Source of the DNA: Bidens hawaiensis
Lineage: Eukaryota > Streptophyta > Magnoliopsida > Asterales > Asteraceae
Direction of reading: 5' to 3'
Length of the DNA stretch: 64,000 nt
NCBI GenBank assembly: GCA_021521415.1
Contig: JAIQDT010000001.1
Location: 6,634,001-6,698,000, forward strand
Below the pieces are notes generated by a model that saw only the letters and a program-made list of their open reading frames with translations, had not been told where the DNA came from and searched no databases. Below, piece after piece: positions 23,527 to 34,382 of this stretch; position 1 is the stretch's first letter, and every line of letters starts with the position of its first letter. The translations under genes were made by a program, and so were the position numbers.

Positions 23527-25992
23527 ATACAAGATGGCTACATTCCACCAACTGCTGAGTATGAGGGTCGTGATCAGATTAAGAAATACAGCAAGATGGA
23601 AGAGGAAGAAAAGAAAATGTATGAGGCTGAAAGCAAAGCTCATGCAGCGATTACAATGGCTCTTCCACAAGAGATTCTTCACACCTTCAGGAAGTATAAA
23701 ACTGCTAGAGAGCTTTGGGAAGCGCTTGAAAACTGGTTTGAGGGTAATGTGGGGATTCGTGCATCGAAGATTAAATTACTCAAAACCCAATTCTCCGTGT
23801 TCAAGTACTTGAAGAATGAATCACTTGATGATATCATCACTAGATATTATCACCTGATGACAGAACTCAGCAATTATTCAATTGCTTACAAAGAAGATGA
23901 GATTGTTGAAAAGCTTCTTGATGCTCTCCCACCGAAATGGGAGATGTACACTGTGTTGATGCGAGAAGACAAAGACTTTGCCGACTATGACTTGGAAACA
24001 GCAGTTAACAAGCTACGAACTTTTGAACTAAACATGGTTCGAAAAGAGACACCTACTGATCAGGTTCAAGATCCGGGAATGTATGGTGCAAAAGTTAACT
24101 CAAGTTCAAGTTCGAAGTCTGAATCATCTGCTTACTACTCAAAGGGAGAGTCGGGCGCTAACTCAACACATGAAGGTCATGTATCTCTCAACATGAATGG
24201 TGATGTGTGCTTTGTAGCTGGAGGATCAAATGCTCCTAAATCTCAAGCCACCAAGAGTAGTTTTTCCCCAAGTGTTTCGAACAACAACTACTCGAAGATG
24301 CCCATGAGTGTTAAATCTGTTGAACAGCAGTTTGCTCTCTATGCATCTTTCATTGATTCGTATGAGAATTACATTCAAGGTAAGATTGTTGACCCTGCAA
24401 CTTTGGATGAAGACTATGATCAGATCGATGCTGATGATCTGGAAGAGATGGATCTGCAATGGCAGATGGCGATGATTGTGAGAAGGGTTAAACGGTTTAT
24501 GAAGAAGACTGGTAGGAAGTTTGTTGGTGAAAGACCAGGGTTTGATAAGTCGAAGGTTAGGGGTTACAACTGTCAACAGAATGGCCATTTTGCGAAGGAG
24601 TGCACAAATGAACGTGTAGAACGCAGTCAAAATAGGTCTACACAACAGAGTGGGGGTGGTAATGATAATAGAGCCATGATATCCAGACAGAACGGAGAGT
24701 ACAACTGGAATCTGCATGTTGAGGAAGTATTCGAACAGGCCAATTTGGCGAACATCGAAACTGCAGGAAGTGAGAAAGTGACTGGAGAAAATGAAGCTTA
24801 CATGGCAGAAGTGACAGACCAGCTCTCCGAGGTAAGTACCAAACTCCCTTGTACTAAATGTGAAAATCTGTCTGAACAATTGACAACTATAACTAATCAG
24901 TTTGTTAGTTTGGATTCTCAATTTAAAACATTAAAAGAAGATCATCATTTCACTAAAGCTAGAGAAAACAGTTATAAGGTAAAAATAAAAGCTATTGAGA
25001 AAGATATCAGAAGTCTTAAAGCAAATCTACCTGAGAAAATACAAGTAATTGATCTTAGCTATGAAGTGTTAGAAGAGAAAACCAAACTAATAGCTGAAAG
25101 GGATAAAGAGATAGCTGATCACCAGGTGAAAGTGGTGGAACTAAACAGGAAACTTGAGCAATTCAGAAATTCCTCTGCTATACTCGATCACCTCGTTAGT
25201 GATCAAGGTTCCCCAGTTAAAAGGGGAGGAATTGGTTATCATGAAGTTCCACCACCTTACAATCATAATTACACTTATGATCCTAGTAATCAGAAATCTG
25301 TTGATGTTGACATTGGTCAGACAGTTCCAGTTAAGGTTACTATTAAAGAACCAGAAGTTAGTAAAGGCGAAACAAGTAAGCCTGTTTCTAATGTGAAGAT
25401 TTCTGCTCCTAGTCCTGTCTCATCAAACTCGGACAAATCATCTGAGTCGAGTGAGACAAAACAAGAGACAGTGTTACCAAAATGTGGAGAGAAAAATAAA
25501 ACAACTGAAAAGAATTCTCCACTAAACCCGTATGTCCCACCATATGTGAGACAAACGGGCAGTAATGCAGCCTCAACATCTAAAACAACTATTGAAAAGA
25601 AAGTTGAACACAGGAGTTGTTTCAGATGTAATCAATTAGGACACCTGATTGCTGATTGCCCTCTGAAGCAGAGATTCAGAGGTGTGAGGCCTTCAAAATC
25701 TGAGAAAAGAACTAACTGTAATCAATATAATGGTAAAAATGAAAACCCATCAAAATTCAGAAATTGGACTAATCCAGGTTTTCAAAGAAATAGATCTCAG
25801 TTTTTCACTGCTAACAACCAAACCATAAGTAATAATTCATTTAATTCACCAAGGTTTGGATGGCCTCATAGTCAACCTACAAGAAGGTATCCTTTTAGGA
25901 CTTACAAAAATTATTCTGATACTAACTTTGGACAGCCAAAGTACGGGAAGTATCGACCCAAGACCAATAGGTCTTGGGTCCCCAGATTTTAA
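23527..25992 (+). pseudogene. Copia gag of element C, main part after the element D insertion
   Basis: The frame continues the gag begun at 11,414, starting after the second ATACA copy at 23,532. It holds the rest of the UBN2-type capsid domain (about 23,560-24,060), an acidic helix ([17 protein letters not shown]), a first zinc knuckle whose leading cysteine is glycine here ([14 protein letters not shown]; element B keeps CYNC), a long coiled-coil region (24,830-25,180), and a second, intact knuckle ([14 protein letters not shown]). It ends RSWVPRF and a stop. No stop or shift lies within it, so the only lesion is the element D insertion. At about 870 residues it is long for a Copia gag. Confidence 0.9.
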
Positions 25993-26007
25993 TCCTCTGC
26001 TTTAATC

Positions 26008-29000
26008 ATGCAGGAACAGTTGAACAGGGCTGCAAACAATCTATGGGTTGTGGATAGCGGCTGTTCCCGGCACATGACGGGTAACAAGAATTTGTTACAC
26101 GAATGGAAACCTGTTCAGGGAGGAAGAGTGAGTTTTTCTGGAGAGAGCGGTGGAAGGATTACAGGAATTGGGATAGTGACGAATGGAAAAATGACTTTAG
26201 AGAAAGTGAATTTTGTTGAAGAACTGAAGCATAATCTGCTGAGTGTATCGCAGATCTGTGACAAAGAGTACACCGTGCACTTTACCAAGAATGAGGCGAT
26301 CGTGCTGTATCCTGGTTTTAAGATACCAGAGGATTGGATTGTTATGAAGGCTCCAAGAGAAAAGAATACGTATATTATGGACATGAGGTCGACTGAGATG
26401 GCCACAGAAGAATCGTGTCTTCTGTCAAAAGCAACTGAATCGGAGTCCGAGTTATGGCATAGAAGAATGGGGCATATTCATCTTCGGAAAATGAACTACA
26501 TTGTCAAGAATGGGCTGGTGTTGGGTGTTCCCTTGAAGAATTTCAACTTTGAAGACCAATGCTTATCATGCAAGAAGGGAAGCAACGCAAGAAATCCCAT
26601 CACACCAAGAAGGTTAATTCTATAGTCAGTACCCTAGACCTACTTCACATGGATCTCTTCGGTCCCGTGAATGTAAAAAGCCTAGGAGGAACATCATACT
26701 GCTTGGTGATAACTGATGATTTCTCTCGATATTCTTGGGTATATTTCCTGAAATCAAAGGATGAAACGGTTCAGATGGTAAAGAATTTGATTACCAAGGT
26801 TGAGAATATCATGGGGAAAAGGGTTAAATACATCAGCAGTGACAATGGGACAGAGTTCAAAAACTATGAGATGGAGATCTTCTGCTTACAGAAAGGAATA
26901 GAACACCAGTACAGCGCTCCGTATACTCCGCAACAAAATGGAGTGGCTGAGAGGAAGAACTGAACATTAATTGAAGGAGCCAAAACCATGCTGGCTGATT
27001 CGAAACTTCCTGTGGTGTTCTGGGCTGAAGTTGTTGCAACAGCCTGTTATATCCTTAATAGAGTGTTAACTGTTAAAAGACTGAATAAAACATGTTATGA
27101 ACTTATGCATGGGAGAAAGCCCAACTTGAGTGGTCTTGAACCATTCGGGTCCCCGTGTTCGATATTAAAGACAAATTCTAAATTTGGTGAAATAGCCGAC
27201 GAAGGTATCTTAGTCGGATATGTTGTTGGGACTCCCAACAGACGAGTCTTTAATACATCGACCAGCAAGGTTGAGGTGGTGTGTAACACTGATATCACAA
27301 GTTACAAATCACCAAAACCAAGCACGGGACCCGCTGGGGTTTTCGACTATGATAGGCTTTTTAAATCTTTTAACATGCCTTACTTGGATTGTGCAGAAGT
27401 TGATGAGAGAATTGCTACGAAGATGCTTTATGATGAGGAAGACAATTATGTGCAACGACCGCAGTACGATGAATGTCAGCCTTCCTCGTCAAATACTGTC
27501 GATACCCCTGCTGTCTCTACAGAAGAGGAATTCTTCAATCCGTTTCACTCTCAACAACAACAATCACCCATTGATGAGCTACCTTCGAACCTGGAAGACA
27601 ATCTGCAAGTCAGTTCGGTTCCGACTATGAGAGTTCACAAAAATCACCCTTTGGAGAACGTGATAGGTGATCTGTCCGACGGTGTACAAACAAGACAAAG
27701 CTTGAATGAGCACACCTGTGTTTACACAAGCATTAAAGATACGGGCATAATCAACGAATGCTTGTACACCTGCTTCATCAGCCAGATTGAACCAAAGAAC
27801 TATCAAATGGCTCTCAAGGACAGCTCGTGGGTCGAAGCCATGCAAGAAGAGTTAGCCCAGTTCAAGAAGATGGAGGTATGGAATTTGGTTGCAAAACCAA
27901 AGGATGTGCATGCAATTGGCACAAAATGGGTTTTCAAATGCAAGAGAGATGAGAAAGGGATTATTATCAGGAACAAGGCGAGGCTGGTTGCAAAAGGTTT
28001 TAATCAGCAAGAGGGGATTGATTACAATGAGGTGTTTGCTCCTGTGGCGAGATTGGAAGCCATTCGATTGTTTTTGGCATTTGCTGCACACAAGGAGATG
28101 AAGGTATTTCAGCTAGATGTGAAGAGTGCGTTCCTTAATGGTAAAGTCGATGAGGTTGTGTACGTTGAGCAACCACCGGGTTTTCCTGACCCAGACTTTC
28201 CCAATCACGTGTACAAGCTAAGTAAAGCGCTGTATGGACTACATCAGGCACCTCGTGCCTGTTACTCAACTTTATCCGATTACTTGCTTGAGAATGAGTT
28301 TGAAAGAGGTAAGATTGATAGCACATTGTTCTATAAGAGAAAAGGGAGCGACTTTCTACTGGTGCAAGTCTACGTGGACGACATTATCTTTGCTGCATCA
28401 AAAGTCGCCATGTGTTAGGAGTTTGAGGCCGTCATGAAAAAGAGGTTTGAAATGAGTGCTATGGGTGAACTAACTTTCTTTTTAGGATTGCAGGTTGATC
28501 AGAAGAAAGATGGGATGTTCATTCATCAGACTAAGTATGTCCATGATGTTCTCAAACGCTTCAAGATGGAGGACAGCACTCCATTTGATACTCCAGTCTG
28601 GGTCAACCATAAATTGGGTGCTGATTCAGACAACGATGCAGACGTGGACCCAACCCAATATCGGGCAATAATAGGTTCTTTAATGTACTTAACTGCTTCT
28701 AGGCTTGATATAATGTTTGCAGTTTGTCTTTGTGCTCGCTTTCAGGCAAACCCAAAGGAATCTCACTTGAAGGGTGCGAAGAGGATATTGCGCTATCTCA
28801 AAGGCAAACCTAAGCTGGGGTTGTGGTACACGAAAGGAGGAGACTTGGAGTTGGTCGCATACACAGATTCTGATTATGGAGGGTGCAATCAGAATCGGAA
28901 GTTAACGACAGGTGGATGTCAGTTTCTTGGAGGCAGATTAGTGTCATGGCAATGCAAGAAGTAGACCTCAGTCGCCATTTCAACCTGTGAAGCAGAATAC

Positions 29001-29318
29001 ATGGCAGCATCCAACTGCTGCTCCCAGGTTCTTTGGATTCAACAACAGTTGCGCGATTATGGTCTGAATTTCACTCATACTCCTATTTACATTGATAACA
29101 GTGCTGCTATCTCAGTAACTAACAATCCCGTAAAGCACAGTAAAACTAAACACATTGACATACGTCATCATTTTATACGGGATTGTGCTGAGAAGAAACT
29201 GATTGTGCTCGAAAAGGTTGATACGCTAGATAATTTCAATGATTTGCTTACTAAAGCGTTTGACAAAAACCGTTTACAAAACCTTGTTGAGCTGAATGGG
29301 ATGATCAATCCCGAGTAA
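26008..29318 (+). pseudogene. Copia pol of element C (protease, integrase, reverse transcriptase, RNase H), broken
   Basis: Domains in order: protease (VVDSGCSRHMTG), GAG-pre-integrase (CLSCKKG), integrase triad (MDLFGPV, SDNGTEF, NGVAER), integrase C-terminus, reverse transcriptase ([28 protein letters not shown]) and RNase H (YTDSDYGGC, CEAEYMAAS). Breaks are a frameshift near 26,578, TGA at 26,961, TAG at 28,416 and TAG at 28,962. The first ATG stands in frame with gag, 16 bases after the gag stop, behind TGCAG|GAACA. It cannot make a full polyprotein. Confidence 0.92.
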
Positions 29319-29383
29319 CCGTGCTTTCTGTCTTTCCTTTAAAAAAAAAAAAAAAAACGTCACTATCGCTTAGAATTATGTCG
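29319..29383 (+). other. Start of the post-pol non-coding region, with an A-tract
   Basis: A run of 17 A bases (29,341-29,357) follows the pol stop. No gene is visible. The tract lies inside element C and has no flanking duplication, so it does not look like a retrogene tail. Confidence 0.6.
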
Positions 29384-29476
29384 GTTGCCTCAGTTTGAAG
29401 GACATATCTTCGGATATGTTTGGTCCTCATTTCTACTTGTAGAATATGAGGATAGCCATTAACCAGATGACTGAAA
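29384..29476 (+). other. Two-hairpin RNA module, copy 1 of element C
   Basis: Hairpin 1 pairs 29,402-29,408 with 29,413-29,419 (7 bp) closing a C(UUCG)G loop, with outer AGG/CCT pairs at 29,399-29,401 and 29,425-29,427. Hairpin 2 pairs 29,431-29,435 (TTCTA) with 29,440-29,444 (TAGAA). The module ends GGATAGCCATTAACC. A second copy follows, and two more lie in element F with different helix sequences but the same pairing. Confidence 0.7.
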
Positions 29477-29540
29477 GTGACCGGGGCGGTTTATGATGTG
29501 TTTTCATTCTTTCGCTGAAAAATAGTCGATCATACTTAGT

Positions 29541-29610
29541 TAGAAGGACACATCCTTGTATGTGGTCGGTCCAGCTGATCCATTGGATCTTCGGGATAGC
29601 CGTTTACCGG
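29541..29610 (+). other. Two-hairpin RNA module, copy 2 of element C
   Basis: Hairpin 1 pairs 29,549-29,553 (CACAT) with 29,560-29,564 (ATGTG), with an outer GGA/TCC helix. Hairpin 2 pairs 29,577-29,581 (GATCC) with 29,585-29,589 (GGATC). The closing sequence is GGATAGCCGTTTACC. The hairpin 2 sequence is unrelated to copy 1, yet the helix is kept. Confidence 0.68.
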
Positions 29611-29925
29611 AAAACTTTGATTTGATCGGGGCGATCGAAGTTAAAAATTTTTTTAAGGGGAGATGAAATTATTTTTCAAGTCTACTACTTCGTAAGAAGT
29701 TCCTTTACTATGTTTAACAGAAAATTGATCCAACCTTGGAAAGTGATGATATACTGATTCTGTTTGCTTAACTAGGGAAGGTATTAGGCATAAAAGACTT
29801 TAAAACAGTCATTGTATGTCATGGTAGCTTTTTATGGTGCGTAAAAGTATAAGTGATACTAACTAATTCTACTCGATTTTACGTGGAAACTCCTTAAGAG
29901 TTGTGCATGGCTCCATATATATCTT

Positions 29926-29969
29926 TCCGAATGATAGGCAGAAAAGCGATTACCCAGTCATACACGAGC
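29926..29969 (+). other. Block of about 45 nt conserved between Copia families (element C copy)
   Basis: From CCGAATGATA to CATACACGAGC this block differs from element F (55,018-55,063) at only about four positions, far fewer than the nearby pol genes. It lies in non-coding sequence between pol and the accessory ORF. A second shared patch with core TGGGGAAAGCCAAATA lies at 30,229-30,265. Confidence 0.65.
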
Positions 29970-30665
29970 CCGTGAGTGTTCTGATTCCCGTGAAGATAGC
30001 GTGTCAAGAAACTGCAGTGATCCAGATTCGGGACTTGCAGTTTTCTACTACTATGAAGTTATGTAAATACTTTGTAAAAAAAAAAAAAATGTGTGTGTTA
30101 TTGAGACATTCTAGAGTTCATAATATTTATACTTCTCAATCAAGGTGTAAGAAAGAGAACGGGAAGAAGAGTCTAAAGATCGAAGAGTACTTACTAGTTA
30201 ATCAGACACTACGGGTCGAGGTCAACTCGGGGTGACTTGGGGAAAGCCAAATACGCTTTGAGAATAGATAGGAGACATCATAATCTCTGAGTTGTTGCCC
30301 ACTTAAGTTTTGAGCTTAATTGAACCTAACCCGTATCACAGAAACGATGAAAACCAATCTAAGTTAATTACCTGCTTACAACCTGTTTCTTTATGTCATA
30401 ATACAGCTGAACACAGATCTGTGTGACAGTCACTTAATTAGTATGATTCCTGTTTGGATCTTTTCTAAAACATGGTAGTCCCTGTCGAGACTGAAATTTG
30501 ATCCTGTGTACTTTATTTTTAAATTTTTTTCTACTTATATAGTTGTATGATTTTATACCTGGTTACTTGGTCTTGATCGTATCATTTAACGCTTTAAAGG
30601 TTATTTTAAAACTTAATTGCCAACTGTTCAAATTATAGGGGTTTGTTTTGAAAATTTTAATACCG

Positions 30666-30868
30666 GCGAAGTTATCCATAACTTCGCCTGCAATAGGCGA
30701 AGTTATCCATAACTTCGCCTATATAATTTTGACCCTATATAAAGAAATTTCTATGGTCAAACTGTTCATTATTTCAAAAACCCAGCGAACTTACTCACTG
30801 AAACCCTAAGCGAACTTATTGATCTTGATCAATATGTGTTTTCATTCTAGATTCTAATCCGATTAAAG
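30666..30868 (+). promoter_or_regulatory. Internal promoter and first exon of the accessory ORF, element C
   Basis: Two GCGAAGTT-N6-AACTTCGC palindromes (30,666-30,687 and 30,697-30,718) lie just upstream of a TATA box (TATATAAAG, 30,736-30,744). A leader with GAAACCCTAAGCG follows. The spacing mirrors the LTR promoter of the same element, where palindromes precede TATATAA at 10,657. The leader ends in TTCTAATCCGATTAAAG before a possible donor GT at 30,869, aligning with TTCTAATTCCGACT of element F. Confidence 0.55.
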
Positions 30869-31407
30869 GTTTGTAGTGTCCATATATCGTATAATCTTTG
30901 TCATGGATGTTAATCAGAGGTCGTATTGACCCGATTCGAGACTCCGTTGAGTCGAAAACTCAAATACCCGATTTCAAACTTGTTTTCACGTGGTCGTAAT
31001 CATAGTGTTCGTCCAGATCTTCATAATATCTTGTGTTTATCTCCGAACATTCTCCAAATTGGTTCAAATCAGTTCGTTTGAAAGTCTAATCTGTCGCCGA
31101 TTCATATTCGGCGAAGTTACAGTTTAGGCGAAGTTATCCGTAACTTCGCCTGATGTCTAACTTCGCCTGATAATTAATTATGTAACAGTATTTGAGGCGA
31201 TGTTGTGGTTAGGCGAAGTTATCTTCAACTTCGCCTGGCCCTTTTATTTAACATTTATTAGACGAAGTTCAAGTTGAGGCGAAGTTGTTCCCAACTTCGC
31301 CCCACCTCTAACTTCGCCTATACAGAATAAATCACAACTTCGCTCATGGTAACAGGCGAACTTGTGATTTGCCTTGTCGTTTATCTAACTTAGCCTGTTT
31401 GTTGCAG
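30869..31407 (+). other. Candidate 5' UTR intron of the accessory ORF, element C, containing a palindrome array
   Basis: The donor would be AAAG|GTTTGT and the acceptor CCTGTTTGTTGCAG directly before AT-ATG. Element F has TTATGTATTACAG before the same AT-ATG. Three more GCGAAGTT-N6-AACTTCGC palindromes lie inside (31,128-31,149; 31,213-31,234; 31,279-31,300), with further half-sites up to 31,355. Splicing is inferred and would need RNA data. Confidence 0.45.
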
Positions 31408-31409
31408 AT

Positions 31410-34235
31410 ATGACTGCTGTAGCTGGAGCAGGCGGCGCAGGTGGTGATGACGGAGGAGATAACCAGCAACAGTTTTTCCCGGGGCACAACATGTACATAA
31501 CATTAGACCCGGACGCGAGTGGTGTTGATGATTTCCGCTAGATCATCACATTCTTACTCCGCTCGCGTATATTCCACGCGATTACAACAACACTGCCGAT
31601 ATCCTTGCCAAACATTGAGGATTTTTGGCAGACCGTGGAGTATGACTGTCGCGTAGAGCCCCCGGTCATGCGTGCAACAATCAATAATCAGGTTGTTCAG
31701 TTCTCATCTGAACAGATCCGGGTGGCTTTACGGTTTGGAGATGAGACGAGAGATGATCCGACAGATTTCGTAGCTCCATTCCGAGATGGTGCGTTTCTGA
31801 GGATGGGATATTCTGGTCCCTTGGGAGATACTCAGAGAAGGAAGGGGTTCTTACTAGACCAGTGGCGCTTTCTCATGCATGTCATGATTGTATGCATGTC
31901 AGGGAGAAAGGCTGGTACTGATGGGATGGGCGTGACCATGCAGTCGGCGATGACTGCACTGACTTACAATAAGCATTACAGCTTTAGTCAGATGGTCTTC
32001 TACGAGATAGATCGACAGAGAAGAGCGGTGGCGCGTGAGAGATTTATCATGTATCCAAGATTCCTACAAATGATCTTGAATCATGTTGCTCCAACGCTAC
32101 CTCAGCGCCGCCCAATCAGATATGTAGAAAGTGTGAGTAAAAGGATCTTCGCTCAGTGCAGATCTTCCAGTGCGAGGAGCAAGCCTGAGCTCCGTCCTCG
32201 ACATACTCCACTATTTGGGTACTTTATCAACCCGGAGTATGTGCCAGCTCGTGGGGACGAGTTTCGGGACCCGGTACCACAACAGGCTGGAGCACCTCAA
32301 GCTATACCTGCTGCTCCTGTTGTGTCACTGGAGGAGAATGTAGACCTTGATGCAGAATTTGGTGGTCAAGGCTTCTTTGATATGGATCGGGTGGATCCAG
32401 AGGAAAATGTGCAAGTCTCGGTTGCACAGGTTTCGAGTATGAATGTGACTAGGGCAGCTACAACGGTGGCTGACTCTGATTCTGATGATGAGTTGGCCGA
32501 AGCGAGACGAATTTTGGTAACTCAAGAACGAACTCATGGGAAAAGGAAGAGAACTGATGATGACAGCGAGTCAGATTATGAGGAAGATGTGCATCAGTTG
32601 ATTCGGAGATCAAGAAGGGAACGGATAGGTGCAGGTTCGGGAGCTGGTGAAAGCTCAAGGGTGGTACGTTTCACTCCACTCGCACTGTCCGGTATGACAA
32701 TGGTTCCTTCTTCAGTGCAAGTTACAAGGCCAAGCGCCACGGATGTTCCCGTGGTGGCTACCTCATCAGCATTCGGCCTCCCACCCACTACATTCCAACT
32801 TTCGGCTCCTGAGATTGTATCGTTGCCGCCTCCAACTCTTACTCCAACGGAGGTCGTGGCACGATTTATTGAGTCGACGGTTGTGGCCACTGCAGGGTTA
32901 TTGGTGACGATACCACCTGCGGTTACGTCTATGCCTACTTCTGAGGTCTCGGTTACATTGGAAATCCCTCCTCAGTACACTCAAGATATATCACATGTGA
33001 GGTTTGATTTCGATGCAACCTTATCAGACTCTGAACGAATAGAAGCATTTGAACGGGTCGTGGCAGAACAGTCAAGGGTGAATCTTATCCAGACCCATGC
33101 TATTCAGCGCCTCGTTGCAGAGAATCAGATACAGTCGTCCCTGCTGGTAGAACATGGCAAAATCATTGATGCTTTGAAGGAGTTCTTGGCATCTCAGGGG
33201 GAGACGAGCTGTAAAGGCGATGAGCTGAGGACTAAGAAGCGAAATGATCGAGACGATGATCCCAATGCATCGAAAGGTGCAGGTGGAGAGTTGCCAAGAA
33301 CTGAACAAGCTCTTGGGACTTCCACAACTCAAGGGGAGTCAACAAGTGCAGCTGGTGGTGATGATGTGGTGGTCATGGATGTTGAGGAGATGGATGATGA
33401 GTTTGTAGGTGATGATGATGTATTACCGAGTGATGAGATAGAGAAGATTGGTGCAGAGATTGTTATTGATAATGAGATAGAAGAGGGAGAGATTGTAGAG
33501 GAGAACGTGGAGCATGAGATTCCGGAAGTCGATAAGGCAGATATGAGTCAAGAGATTGGAAATGATGAGACAGAATGGGAAGAGCAGCCTAGATGGAAAG
33601 AAGGCTATGCTCAGTGGTTTGTAAAAACTAAGAAACCGGCGGTCCCTACTATGTTTAAGAAGAGTTACAACATTAGAGGTTATGCTGAATCAAGAAAGGG
33701 GATTATCTGCTGGATATATGATGAGCAGTTGAGGCTCTTCGTGATTAAAAGATATGATGGTGTTCAGTACTTCAAGAGGCTGTTGAGATCATTGAATACA
33801 TTGCCAGAATGTGAAGTGAAAGACTTAGCCAGATTGGGGTTAATAAACCGAAGTGATGATAATATGGCTAGAGTCATTGGGAAGATTGTTTGGAAGGGAA
33901 GTATAAAAGAGAAGAAGTTCGAGCTGTTGAAACCACAAAAGGGAAAACTTATTGAAGACAAAGATAGAGGATTGAGAGCAGATGGCAAGCCTTGGATGAT
34001 TATGAAGTATATGCCGATCCGGTGTCTGAAAGAAGTGCCGATGAAACAAATGCCCAAGGATGTGCTCAAAGATCTGAAGTGGTGGTATGTAGATTGTGAG
34101 ACAGCTGAAGCAGTAATGGAAGACGAAGATGAACAAGAGCTGCTGAGAGTCTATGATCCGATGCATCTAGTGAACTTGTCTCAAGCTGATCTGCAGGTGC
34201 TGGATGAAAAGAAGATATTTTATATTCCTGCTTAG
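31410..34235 (+). pseudogene. Accessory ORF (aORF) of element C, one internal stop
   Basis: The ATG at 31,410 follows the candidate splice acceptor. The 942-codon frame has one TAG at 31,539-31,541 and is otherwise open to 34,235. The N-terminal block (HNMYITL, EDFWQTV, MGYSG, WRFLMH, YSFSQMVF, MYPRFLQMIL) matches those of elements A and F. Then come acidic and Pro/Thr-rich stretches, a helix-rich part (about 33,020-33,190), a strongly acidic part (33,360-33,580) and a C-terminal domain (IRGYAESRKGIICWIYDE, RYDGVQYFKRLLRSL, WWYVDCETAEAV) with no counterpart I can see in A or F. No signal peptide or membrane helix is visible, so an envelope role looks unlikely. I recall similar ORFs behind Copia pol in Asteraceae annotations; the function is unknown. 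Confidence 0.78.
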
Positions 34236-34369
34236 AAATACGAAGCGAAGAAATATCAAAGAATTGTATCAGTTTGTGTACGTGAAGGAGTTCATGCTTG
34301 AAGATGAAAGACGCAAGATTGTTGAAGATTACAAGACACGTGCTTGAAGATAAAGATATGAAGCTACTG

Positions 34370-34380
34370 CCAAGGGGGGG
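34370..34380 (+). other. Polypurine tract of element C
   Basis: CCAAGGGGGGG lies two bases before the TGTTGG start of the 3' LTR. Confidence 0.8.
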
Positions 34381-34382
34381 TC

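Noticed and set aside
24226..24921. A 231-codon frame antisense to element C gag
   Set aside because: It is the mirror of a real gag frame; composition and position are explained by the sense gene.
29341..29357. A-tract as the tail of a SINE or retrogene
   Set aside because: No upstream retrogene body or flanking duplication is visible; it lies at the end of pol inside element C.
29903..30235. A 110-codon frame in the post-pol region of element C
   Set aside because: It covers the conserved 45 nt block, but the element F counterpart is not open in the same frame, so the conservation looks non-coding.
31410..34235. Accessory ORF as an envelope-like gene
   Set aside because: Its position after pol fits, but I see no signal peptide, membrane helix or fusion-peptide-like stretch in any of the three copies.
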